64,000 nt of DNA from Vulcanimicrobiota bacterium (lineage in GTDB: Bacteria > Vulcanimicrobiota > Xenobia > Xenobiales > Xenobiaceae). The notes under the pieces are model-generated. The model had not been told where the DNA came from. It searched no databases and was given only the letters and a program-made list of their open reading frames with translations. Each line of letters begins with the position of its first letter. Position 1 is the stretch's first letter. The stretch is from NCBI GenBank assembly GCA_944322965.1, contig CALUQR010000003.1, positions 124,001 through 188,000 of the forward strand, in the 5' to 3' direction. A program made the translations under genes and the position numbers. Shown piece after piece: positions 41,714 through 50,489 of this stretch.

Positions 41714-44566
41714 TTAGTAGACGGCGTAGAGCAACCGCTCCATCTTGGGCTTAGGAGCGTCATTCAAAAGGCCGTGCACGTAGTTGGGATCCATCACCAT
41801 CTTGGAGTGTTTGGCGATAATGGTAATACTCCCGACGGGGCGCGAGCTATACTCAGAACCGCTAGTAGTAGAACTATCGGAAGTAGAGCTACTGGAGCTG
41901 GAACTACTCGAACTGGAGCCGCTCGAACTGGAACTACCAGAACTGGAGCCGCTCGAACTGGAGCTACCCGCAACCGAGCCACTAGAGCCAGAGCTACTCG
42001 AGCTAGAGCTAGAAGTATCCGCAGAGTCCGCATCAGACCCGATCGGCATAGGGTCGATCAACTGGCCGCGATTATCGGCTCCGGGCTCCTTTAATTCCGG
42101 ATCGCCCCCATAAGCGATCATCGTCCCGGTCAGATTGAGATTAGAGTGGCGTCCGGCGTTGACAGTTATAGAGCCTTGGGCGTAGATCACCCCAGAGAGG
42201 TCCTGATCGCCATAACCTACCGAGCCGCCCCAATTGGCCATCAGCTCGTTTAAGTAGGCCTCTTTGTAACTAGATTTATCCTCATTGCCGTCGGTTACGC
42301 CCAGATCTGGCACCTCTTGGATTTCGCCCGTAGCGCTAGTACCGGTGTACTCAGGCCAATCCTTTTTAGTAGTTAGGGGAAGAGTGGGGTCTTTCTTGGT
42401 ACCAGTAGCGTAAACATTATCTTCATCTTCCAGATACGCTACAAAACGTTTTCTAACCTTATCCAAAAGGGCGTATGCACCCTCTAGTTGCTGGTTCTCA
42501 TTATCCTCTATAACATCGCTAAGATCAAAATCGCTAGCGGCCTCCCCGGCAGCTGTATCGGGTGTCTTGCCATCTTCCACATCTTCTGCAAAATCATCAT
42601 AAAGCTCATGATAAAGGGAACTATAGTCTTGACCTGTTCCATCAAGGTTAGTAAAGGTGTCGTTAAGATCAGGGTTCTCAGTCTTGAATTTTTCCCATAC
42701 TTGATTGAAAGTAAGAAGTTCATCAGTATACACAGTACTATCAGTAGTTACTGAATCCGGAGGTATATACTCGCCGCCTCCGGAGCCGTCGGAAGAGGCG
42801 TCGGCGCTAGTATTAGTGATGCCGTCGACTAAGACGTCGCCACGGGCGTAGATGGTGGGGCCTACGCCCGGTTCGACCTCTAAGACGGAGGGACCTTGGA
42901 ATTGGATGGTGCCAGTAGCATTGATCATACCTCCGCCCATCACCCCGCCCTGGATATTGATATTGCCCGTACCGCCATATTTCTCAGAATCAAAAGTGAC
43001 AATGGGATCGGGATCCTTCTCATTGGGCGTAGTAAAGGCCAACATGGGACGCGGTACGGTGGCCCCTTTCACCTGCCCTTGCTCGAAGGTCACCACAAAA
43101 TCGGTACTCTCCCCATCCTTACTTACTATATTGACATCCCCGTTGATACTCAAAGAGGCATTTTCTAAATCGACTACTACTCGTCCACCCGCTAAGGTAC
43201 GGAGCTGCTCCCGTCCCCCTTTCCTCCAATCTCTATGCTTAAAGAAGAACCAATGGCCCATGGGTCCAGAATCGGAGTCGTAAGAAACTTTATAATTGCT
43301 CTTATAAGTCAAATTACTCTCAGGACCGCCCTCAATACAACGGTCCTTATTATCCATATACGCTTCATAAGTAGGATAATAGAAGAGCTCCGTCCGTCCA
43401 TCTTTCCAGGCGTAATTGCCATCTTCTTTATGCTTGTATATTCGCTTAAAGACGTAATAACCAGCATCTAAGGTGTGCTTATCATCATATTTAGCCTTCT
43501 TCACTTCCTCCCAAGAGACGGCCCGGATATCGTCGTCAGAGAGGGTAGTCAGCTTGCTGCCGTTATAATCAGGCGCAGCAGTGGAGTTTAAGCCCTCTAC
43601 ATTAATCAGGCCGCCATAGCGGAGCTTATTGTTCCCCATATTGATCTTATTGGAGAAGATATCAATATCGTTGCGGGCGTAAATATTGGCGCTACCGGCC
43701 CCATTAGCGGCCTCAGTAGTCAACTCTTCACTAATAGAAGCTAAGTCGCCCGCTGCGTAGGCTACGGCGTCTATAGAGTCCTCTTCATAATTGGCCTTTA
43801 AGTAGACCTCCACGATACGCCGAGCGAGATCGGAGGTCTGGTAGATCTGGGCGCTGCCCGCTAAGGGGGAGTTCTTCTCATTCTGTAACTTTACGAAGTC
43901 TTCGATTGTAAAACCGCGCAGAGAGTTACCGGCAAAACCCTCCACGATGAGGGCGCAAGTAGAGGCCGGCAACTCATAGGCGTCCTTGCGCAGCGACCCG
44001 GGGACGGCCAAGGATTCCGAGCCATGTTTTTGCTTAACCTTTTCGACCTCTAAAGTACCGTCGGGCCGGGCTAAATAGACGGTAGTGGCCGAATTGCTGT
44101 ATAAGTTGTTGACGGAGACGAAGGGAGAAGGGATGGGGTTGTCCGAGTTTTTGATAGCGTCTAACCCCCGCGCCAAAGCTTCGCCATCTTCAGCGGAAGA
44201 GCTTAAATCGTCCTCATAATTAAACTTAATGCGGAAGAAGGAGACGTGGCCGTTGCTAGTCTCCACGCGGCCGTAGATATTGCCCTTCGACTCGCTGACC
44301 GTCAGCCCCGGAATTTTCCCTTCCATCTTAAAGAGCTCATTCTCATCGGGATCGCCCACCCAGAAGGGATCGGATTGCAATCGGGTTACGGCGTACTGGA
44401 CCCCAGAGTGAGCGGCCATGAGGGCCATCTCCCGCACCGAGAAGGCGGCCCCCAAGCGCAAGTTGCCTATATTCGAATGGACTACGGAGCTGACCAGCAT
44501 AATGACGATGACTAGGGTTAGCATCGTTGTAATTAAGACCATCCCCCGGCGTGGGCGCTTAAGCAT
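41714..44566 (-). CDS. Giant PilX-like pseudopilin paralogue A1
   Basis: 950 aa, the largest of six paralogues. Leader MLKRPRRG (8 residues, ends in Gly), then a hydrophobic helix MVLITTMLTLVIVIMLVSSVV. Thr, not Glu, is at mature position 5, as in PilX/GspK-like minor pilins. Scaffold about 40-580: GVQYAVTRLQ, FRIKFNYEDD, LIVEGFAGNSL, AVAYAAGDL, GYYVFKRIY, TFDSEKYGGTGNINIQGG, FQGPSVLEVEPGVGPTIYARGDV. The variable cassette is about 585-770. Distal block: GGSVGYGDQDLSGVIYAQGSI and LNLTGTMIAYGGDP. Uniquely it has a Ser/Gly-rich stretch at about 840-903. It ends LLYAVY. GGAGGAGAGAG precedes the ATG. Surface or secreted location is inferred. Confidence 0.8.
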   Translation of the reverse strand: MLKRPRRGMVLITTMLTLVIVIMLVSSVVHSNIGNLRLGAAFSVREMALMAAHSGVQYAVTRLQSDPFWVGDPDENELFKMEGKIPGLTVSESKGNIYGRVETSNGHVSFFRIKFNYEDDLSSSAEDGEALARGLDAIKNSDNPIPSPFVSVNNLYSNSATTVYLARPDGTLEVEKVKQKHGSESLAVPGSLRKDAYELPASTCALIVEGFAGNSLRGFTIEDFVKLQNEKNSPLAGSAQIYQTSDLARRIVEVYLKANYEEDSIDAVAYAAGDLASISEELTTEAANGAGSANIYARNDIDIFSNKINMGNNKLRYGGLINVEGLNSTAAPDYNGSKLTTLSDDDIRAVSWEEVKKAKYDDKHTLDAGYYVFKRIYKHKEDGNYAWKDGRTELFYYPTYEAYMDNKDRCIEGGPESNLTYKSNYKVSYDSDSGPMGHWFFFKHRDWRKGGREQLRTLAGGRVVVDLENASLSINGDVNIVSKDGESTDFVVTFEQGQVKGATVPRPMLAFTTPNEKDPDPIVTFDSEKYGGTGNINIQGGVMGGGMINATGTIQFQGPSVLEVEPGVGPTIYARGDVLVDGITNTSADASSDGSGGGEYIPPDSVTTDSTVYTDELLTFNQVWEKFKTENPDLNDTFTNLDGTGQDYSSLYHELYDDFAEDVEDGKTPDTAAGEAASDFDLSDVIEDNENQQLEGAYALLDKVRKRFVAYLEDEDNVYATGTKKDPTLPLTTKKDWPEYTGTSATGEIQEVPDLGVTDGNEDKSSYKEAYLNELMANWGGSVGYGDQDLSGVIYAQGSITVNAGRHSNLNLTGTMIAYGGDPELKEPGADNRGQLIDPMPIGSDADSADTSSSSSSSSGSSGSVAGSSSSSGSSSGSSSSSGSSSSSSSSSSSTSDSSTTSGSEYSSRPVGSITIIAKHSKMVMDPNYVHGLLNDAPKPKMERLLYAVY
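41860..42049. repeat. Degenerate tandem repeat encoding the Ser/Gly tract of A1
   Basis: About 190 bp built from variants of gaactactcgaactggagccgct-like triplet strings; on the coding strand this gives runs of Ser with Gly every 4-8 residues. The antisense frames (Leu-Glu and Thr-Arg-rich) are open only because of the repeat. Such tracts often change length. Confidence 0.85.
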
Positions 44567-44659
44567 CTCTCTCCTCCAACCTTATACTTGTATCTTCATA
44601 ATACCCAAAAGGCTAAGCGAAAGGCCAGAGAGAAGGTTTTCCAAAATATAATATTTTTG

Positions 44660-47386
44660 TTAATACAGAGCGTACATTAATTTCTCCATTTTCGGTTTGG
44701 GGGCCATCTCCAAGAGACCGCGCACGTAGTCGGGCTCCATAATCAACTCGGCCCGCCTAGCGGTAATAGTAATACTACCCTGAGGGCGCTCCTTATAATC
44801 GACCCCCTTATCGGGCTCGGTAGTAGCCGTACCGTCAGTAGAGGTATCGGGGGTAGGAGTGGGCGTAGGCGAGATAGTCTGGCCCAGATTGGCCGATCCC
44901 GGCCTCCCGGAAGCGGGATCGCCGCCGTAGGCGATTATCGTTCCGGTCAGATTGAGATTAGAGTTGGGTCCAGCATTGATAGTGATCGAGCCTTGGGCGT
45001 AGATAACCCCGGAGAGGTCCTGATCGCCATAACCGACCTCGCCACCCCATCTGGCCATCAATTCCGCTAAGTAGGCCTCTTTGTAAGCCGTCTGGTCGGT
45101 ATCGCCATCGGTAACCCCCATCTGGCTGGGATCGACCCCGCCGCTCTCCACCTGACCGTTAAAACTGGGTAAACCGCTATCCTTCTTACTATCCTCATCG
45201 GGGTCGGGATCTGGTTCAGAGAGATTGCTCAAATGACTGTACCACCCATCAGTGTTAGTGGCGACATTTCTAGCTATAATATCTACCAGTCCCTCAACAT
45301 CAGGAAGATCGCTAGCCTCCTTATTTTTGACAACGGCTTGGCCTAAGTCCTCCACAAAATCCTCAATATCATCCCAATCCTTCTCTTTCGGATCGTATGC
45401 CTGCTCTATACACTCTTTCAAGTCGCCACTATAAGTATTACCGTCGTGGCGAAATGTGGTGATACCAGTCGCCATCTCTTTATAGATATCGTAGTACAGG
45501 GCATAAGAGTTTTGAACATCAATTCCTTGGTTCTCAATTTTAAAGGCGTTCCAGACAGCATCCCAATAGGCATCCTTAGGGGGCGGCTCAGAATTATTCA
45601 GCTCTCCGCCGCTGCCATCTTGGGTGGCGCCGGCGCTAGCGTTGGTGATGCCATCGACTAAGACGTCGCCACAAGCGTAGATGGTGGGACCTACGCCCGG
45701 CTCTACCTCTAAGACGGAGGGACCTTGGAATTGGATGTCGCCTCTAGCGTTGATGAGCCCCCCGCCCATCACTCCCCCTTGGATGATAATATTACCCGTA
45801 CCCTTATACTCTTGGGAGTCGAAGGTCAAGACGGGATCGGCGTCTTGGCGTCTATCGGTACGGAAGGCCAACATGGGGCGAGGAACCTTCTTAGGGCTCA
45901 CCCCTTGAGCAAAGGCCACCACGAAATCGCTCTCCACCGCGTCCCCCGCGCCCTTAATATTGACGTCGCCATTCAGGGTGAGAGTAGCCTTCTCTAGGTC
46001 GACAGAAATACGCCCACCCGCTAAGAGCTTTTTCCTCCACGTTGACGGCTTCGAAAAGCTAGGCCTCTCGTACTTAACCTCAAAACCGCCCTGCAAACGC
46101 AGGTTTTCAGGAGCATTATCACCTACAACACAACGCTCAGCATGGAGGTCGTAAAGCTCTTTAGTGGGGTAATAGAAGAGTTTAGTCTCACCGCTATTAA
46201 AATCATAGTGGCCATCTGGGTTGTACTTATAGATCCGCTTAAAGACGTAGTATCCCGCATCCAGGAAGTTATCTCCCTTGTCGGACTTTCCCGCCTTGCG
46301 CACCTCATCCCAGGTTACGGCCCTAATATCCTCATCGGAGACGGAAGAGAGGCTGCCGTCTTGGTATTTGGCGTCGACCAAGCCCCCCTCTTGTAAGGAA
46401 TCGATCATTAAACTGCCGCCGTAACGCAGGCTATTACTCCCCATATCTAAGGTGTTGAGGTAGAAATCGATGTCGTTGCGAGCGTAGATATTGGCGCTCC
46501 CCGACTTGCCGGGGGCGTCGGTCTTGAGCTCGCCACAGACGGCGGCCATATCCCCCGCGGCGTAGGCTACGGCGTCCAGAGAGTCGTCATTATAATTAGT
46601 AGTCAGATAGACCTCCACCACCCGCCGGGCCAGAGAGGAGTCGGCTTGGCTCTGGGGGCCCATAGCTAAGGGGGAGTTGGACTCGCTTTGCAAGCTTACA
46701 AAAGAGCTTAAATCGAGATCGCGCAGGGAGTTACCGGCAAAACCCTCCACGATTAAAGCGCAAGTGGCGGGGGCCAAAGAGTAGGAGCCGCGCCCGTCCT
46801 CCTCAGAGACCCCTAAGACCTCCTGGCCGTGCTTATTCTGCTGGCGCTGGACCTTTAAGGTACCGTCGAGCTTAGCTAAGTAGACCGTAGTGGGAGAGGT
46901 ATTGAAGAGGTTATTGACGGAGACGAAGGTAGAGGGGATGGGGCGCTCAGAATTTTTGAGAGCGTCTAGACCTAAAGCTCCAGAATCCTCGGAAGTATCG
47001 GAACTTAAGTCGTCCTCATAATTAAATTTAATGCGGAAGAAGGAGGGCTGGCCGTTAGCGCTCAGGACCTTGCCGATGACGTTGCCATCCTTCTCGCTGA
47101 CCTCCACGAAATAGGTATCGTCCGAACGGGAGAGGGAACTCTTGACGCGCAACAAGCGCCCATTCTCCGGAGCGCCCATCCACAAGAGGTCGTCCTGCAA
47201 GCGGGTCATAGCGTACTGGACCCCGGAGTGAGCCGCCATGAGCGCCGTCTCGCGAATGGCAAAGGTGGCGCTCAAGCGCATATTGCCAATATTAGAGTGG
47301 ACGACGGAACTGACTAGCATGATCACCAAGACCAAGGTGAGCATGGTAGTTATGAGGACTACCCCCCTACTCTGGCGCCCTTTCAT
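44660..47386 (-). CDS. Giant PilX-like pseudopilin paralogue A2
   Basis: 908 aa. Leader MKGRQSRG, helix VVLITTMLTLVLVIMLVSSVV, then HSNIGNMRLS as in A1 (HSNIGNLRLG). It shares with A1 the type A features VSVNNL, PRPMLAF, GYYVFKRIYKYN, FQGPSVLEVEPGVGPTIYA and DVLVDGITN. Variable cassette about 580-765 (NAFKIENQGIDVQNSYALYYDIYKEM in parts). The distal GGEVGYGDQDLSGVIYAQG block is followed by a Thr/Pro-rich spacer (TISPTPTPTPDTSTDG) where A1 has Ser/Gly. It ends LMYALY. The gap to A1 is only 93 bp, and it has no clear terminator, so A2 and A1 may be co-transcribed. Confidence 0.8.
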   Translation of the reverse strand: MKGRQSRGVVLITTMLTLVLVIMLVSSVVHSNIGNMRLSATFAIRETALMAAHSGVQYAMTRLQDDLLWMGAPENGRLLRVKSSLSRSDDTYFVEVSEKDGNVIGKVLSANGQPSFFRIKFNYEDDLSSDTSEDSGALGLDALKNSERPIPSTFVSVNNLFNTSPTTVYLAKLDGTLKVQRQQNKHGQEVLGVSEEDGRGSYSLAPATCALIVEGFAGNSLRDLDLSSFVSLQSESNSPLAMGPQSQADSSLARRVVEVYLTTNYNDDSLDAVAYAAGDMAAVCGELKTDAPGKSGSANIYARNDIDFYLNTLDMGSNSLRYGGSLMIDSLQEGGLVDAKYQDGSLSSVSDEDIRAVTWDEVRKAGKSDKGDNFLDAGYYVFKRIYKYNPDGHYDFNSGETKLFYYPTKELYDLHAERCVVGDNAPENLRLQGGFEVKYERPSFSKPSTWRKKLLAGGRISVDLEKATLTLNGDVNIKGAGDAVESDFVVAFAQGVSPKKVPRPMLAFRTDRRQDADPVLTFDSQEYKGTGNIIIQGGVMGGGLINARGDIQFQGPSVLEVEPGVGPTIYACGDVLVDGITNASAGATQDGSGGELNNSEPPPKDAYWDAVWNAFKIENQGIDVQNSYALYYDIYKEMATGITTFRHDGNTYSGDLKECIEQAYDPKEKDWDDIEDFVEDLGQAVVKNKEASDLPDVEGLVDIIARNVATNTDGWYSHLSNLSEPDPDPDEDSKKDSGLPSFNGQVESGGVDPSQMGVTDGDTDQTAYKEAYLAELMARWGGEVGYGDQDLSGVIYAQGSITINAGPNSNLNLTGTIIAYGGDPASGRPGSANLGQTISPTPTPTPDTSTDGTATTEPDKGVDYKERPQGSITITARRAELIMEPDYVRGLLEMAPKPKMEKLMYALY

Positions 47387-47498
47387 GATGACCTGCCTCC
47401 CGCGCTTATTGAACTCCCTTTGATTTTAATATAAATAAGCTCTAGAAGTTGGGCGAGTCATGTTACCCATTTGTTATTTTTTCAACCCAAGACGCAAA

Positions 47499-47531
47499 GA
47501 TTCTGCAAAATTTTAATATTTTTGCAGAATC
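47499..47531 (-). terminator. Terminator of B1
   Basis: 12-bp stem GATTCTGCAAAA / TTTTGCAGAATC, followed on the minus strand by TTTGCG. Confidence 0.7.
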
Positions 47532-47552
47532 TTTATTATGACTATTGATAAA

Positions 47553-50252
47553 TCAATAGATGGCGTACATCGTGCGCCGCACCCCCATTTGGGGGGTATC
47601 TTGCAAGAGGGCCATGGTGTAGAGGGGGTCGGTGGTCAGATCTAATTTCTTAGCGACCATAGTGATCGAACCGGAGGGTAAGATATCCCCTTGGGGGCTA
47701 GTTAAGAACTTATCGCCCTGACCGGGATCGCCAGTTTGGGGATCGTTACCGTAGGCGATCATAGTCCCGGTGAGATTTAACTTAGAGCCCATACCGATCT
47801 CAATTTTAATATTACCTTGGGCGTAGATAGTGCCCGCTATATCCTGGTCGGCGTAACCTACGCTGCCCCAGGTATTAAGTAGGTGGTTTAAGTAGTTGGT
47901 CTTTTGTAAGAGGTAGTTTTGGCTAACTACGTCTTGGGGGATCATATCCTCCAATTTAGCCAACTCCTCGGAAGTGGATTCGTCGGTAAGGAGGGTCATA
48001 TCGGAGGAATCCTGCCCCCCTCCATCACCGCCATTATGATAAGCCGCATAGAGTTCCTTATAGAGGCTTTCATAATTGCGAGCTAAATAGGGTAACCGAT
48101 CACAGAAGGCCTGCGCAACCCCCTCAGCATCAATTTTAGTCTCCTCGCTATCATCACCATCGCGCCTGATAATTGTTATTTCACCATCCTCAAGTTTTCC
48201 CGGTTTCCCTAACCCTTCATAGAACACCCGCAAGATCTCCTCCGGCTTGGGGGTAAATTTTTTGAGGTTTTCGAGCGAAGCCTCAGGTTCCAACCAACCC
48301 CAGCTGCTAAAATTTTGAGCAGCCTCTTGCATATACCCTTTATAAATCTCCAGCAGGCCTTTATAGATCTCCTGCTTTACGGTTGGTAGGTCACGTACAT
48401 TATAGGTAGAGGAGGGCCCGTGAGGATGGACCTCATAATAAATCTCAGCTATGGTGCTCTCAACCGCATCCCAAGCGCTCTGAGTTGCTCCCTCCCCCAC
48501 AACTTGATGGCCATCGAACTCAGCATGCCAATGGTCGCTCTCTCCCTCCAAGGTAAAGCCCAAGGCGTAGTTAGGACCGTCGCCGCCTCCTGAAGAGGCG
48601 TCGGAGGGGTGAGTGCGTTCGGCGGCTGAGCTCTGGCTGGTGATGCCTTCCAATGTGACGTCGCCCATAGCGTAGATGGAGGGGCCGATGCCGGGATCGG
48701 CCTCTAAGACGGAGGGCCCCTGGAAGGTGATGTCGCCGGTGGCGCTGATCACGCCCCCGCCCAAGACGGCCCCTTTAATATCGATATTCCCGCCCTGGCC
48801 GCCGGAATCGTCGCCAAAGGTCAAGATGGGCTGCTTCCCACCTTCGGGACTCTGGAAGCCCACCACCGGACGGGGGGCCCACTTAAAGGCGCCCGGCTCA
48901 TAGAGGACGGCAAATTCCTGACAACCGCCTTGGGGGACGATGCGCACGTCGCCCGTAAAGGTCATAGCCGCGTCGCGAGGGTTGACTACTAAAGCCCCGT
49001 TGGCATTCTGGGAGCCGTCCCAACGGTAATCCTCAGTATTGAGGCGATTCTCCTCATAAGCTTTAGCCGTAGGATAATAGAAGAGGACGTTCTGCTTGTC
49101 GTCCCAGGCCTCATCCCCCTTAGCCTCCCCTGAAGGGAGCACGCGCTTCCAGACGTAGTAGCCAGAAGGCAAAGTGGGGGCGCCGGGGGCCGCCTTGCGC
49201 ACTTGGCTCCAAGAGATGGCCTGGACTAAACTCTCTCCGCCCGCCTGCAGAGGTTGGAGGGGCACATCCCGAGCGCTTACCTTATTACCCTTAGAGTCGG
49301 CGATAATGGGCGTCCCGCCGTGGTGGATGGCGCTACCGGCATCGATATCGACCTTATCGACTAAGAGGTTTAAACCTTGTTCTACGTAGAGGTCGGCGCT
49401 CTGGGCTCCGCCTTCGGCTCGGGTGCGCAACTTCTCGCCCATTAAGACTAAGTCGCCCGCCGCATAGGCCACCGCGTTGACTTCGGAGGTAGAAAAATCT
49501 AATTGCAAGTAGACTTCGACTACCCGCCTAGCCAGACGGGGGGCCGAACCGCCCTCCGGGAAGTCGACCCCCTCTTGCAGGGTAGCTACCTCCGCTAAGG
49601 TGAGGTCGCGCAGATCCTCGCCCGCAAAACCTTCGGCGATGAGGACCGCCGTAGCCTTAGGCACCGGATAGGAGGCGGCGTAATCTCTAGCGCTGACCCT
49701 ATCCCACTCGATCCTAGGCCACTTCTGATCCCGCTCTACCCAACTCTCCAAGACGCCCGTAACGTCGGCCGGATAGAGGCGAGTAGGGGTAGTGTGGAGG
49801 AGGTTATTACAAGAGACGTAGCGGGAACGGATGGGGCCTACCCCTTGGGAATTGGGCAACTTATCTAAGCCGCCCTGGCCGTCCTCATAATTAAACTTTA
49901 AACGGAAGAAGAGGGGCTGACCGTTGGCGGTAGCCATCTTGCCAAGGACGTTGCCCCCAGCCTCATAGACCTCCATCCCCTTGGGGGGCTGGAAAGGTTC
50001 CTTCTCTTCACCCTCCTCCTCTGGTTCCAATTCGGGAGCCCCTACCCAACCGTTATTATGGCGCAGACGCCAAATGGCATAGCTAATCCCCGACTGGGCG
50101 GCCATAAGGGCCGCTTCACGCTGAGAAAAGGCGGCGCTTAGACGCATGCCTCCCATATTGGAATAGACCACGGAGCTCACTAGCATCATGACTAGCACGA
50201 TGGATAACATAGTGCTCACTAAAACTATACCCGGAGAACAACGGCGCAACAT
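47553..50252 (-). CDS. Giant PilX-like pseudopilin paralogue B1
   Basis: 899 aa. Leader MLRRCSPG, helix IVLVSTMLSIVLVMMLVSSVV, YSNMGGMRLSAAFSQREAAL. Type B features: VSCNNLLHTTPTRLYPAD, GYYVWKRV, GDDSGGQGGNIDIKGAVLGGGVISATGDITFQG in parts, and EGITSQSSAAE before the cassette. Cassette about 540-780, predicted mostly helical, with IYYEVHP, IYKGLLEIYKGYMQEAAQNF and KELYAAYHNGG. Distal block WGSVGYADQDIAGTIYAQGNI, LNLTGTMIAYGNDP. It ends TMYAIY. AAGGAGG precedes the ATG. The 5' end is clearly diverged from B2, which carries C1-like sequence there. Confidence 0.8.
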   Translation of the reverse strand: MLRRCSPGIVLVSTMLSIVLVMMLVSSVVYSNMGGMRLSAAFSQREAALMAAQSGISYAIWRLRHNNGWVGAPELEPEEEGEEKEPFQPPKGMEVYEAGGNVLGKMATANGQPLFFRLKFNYEDGQGGLDKLPNSQGVGPIRSRYVSCNNLLHTTPTRLYPADVTGVLESWVERDQKWPRIEWDRVSARDYAASYPVPKATAVLIAEGFAGEDLRDLTLAEVATLQEGVDFPEGGSAPRLARRVVEVYLQLDFSTSEVNAVAYAAGDLVLMGEKLRTRAEGGAQSADLYVEQGLNLLVDKVDIDAGSAIHHGGTPIIADSKGNKVSARDVPLQPLQAGGESLVQAISWSQVRKAAPGAPTLPSGYYVWKRVLPSGEAKGDEAWDDKQNVLFYYPTAKAYEENRLNTEDYRWDGSQNANGALVVNPRDAAMTFTGDVRIVPQGGCQEFAVLYEPGAFKWAPRPVVGFQSPEGGKQPILTFGDDSGGQGGNIDIKGAVLGGGVISATGDITFQGPSVLEADPGIGPSIYAMGDVTLEGITSQSSAAERTHPSDASSGGGDGPNYALGFTLEGESDHWHAEFDGHQVVGEGATQSAWDAVESTIAEIYYEVHPHGPSSTYNVRDLPTVKQEIYKGLLEIYKGYMQEAAQNFSSWGWLEPEASLENLKKFTPKPEEILRVFYEGLGKPGKLEDGEITIIRRDGDDSEETKIDAEGVAQAFCDRLPYLARNYESLYKELYAAYHNGGDGGGQDSSDMTLLTDESTSEELAKLEDMIPQDVVSQNYLLQKTNYLNHLLNTWGSVGYADQDIAGTIYAQGNIKIEIGMGSKLNLTGTMIAYGNDPQTGDPGQGDKFLTSPQGDILPSGSITMVAKKLDLTTDPLYTMALLQDTPQMGVRRTMYAIY

Positions 50253-50432
50253 TTATGGCCTCCTTTCTCCCGCCCCGCTCCTAAATGTATGCTCTAAGTA
50301 TAAGGGAAAATCTAAGTTTCTGCCACTAAATTTTAATAGTCAATTCGAAAACGCACGATTAAGTTACAATTGAGTATTAAATTTTACATCTAAGCAATTA
50401 AAGACCTGTTTTCAAGTTGTAAATACAAAGGA

Positions 50433-50486
50433 AACCCACCGAGTTTAAAACTCGGTGGGTTAAAAAGGGCTCCCCAGCGGAGTCCC
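50433..50486 (-). terminator. Double terminator of C1
   Basis: GGGCTCC-CCAGC-GGAGTCCC (50467-50486) with TTTTT after it on the minus strand, then a 14-bp palindromic hairpin AACCCACCGAGTTT / AAACTCGGTGGGTT (50433-50461). Confidence 0.9.
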
Positions 50487-50489
50487 TCT

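Noticed and set aside
41774-42113. Plus-strand ORFs rich in Leu-Glu or Thr-Arg opposite A1
   Set aside because: Antisense shadows of the Ser/Gly repeat, kept open by the repeat composition.
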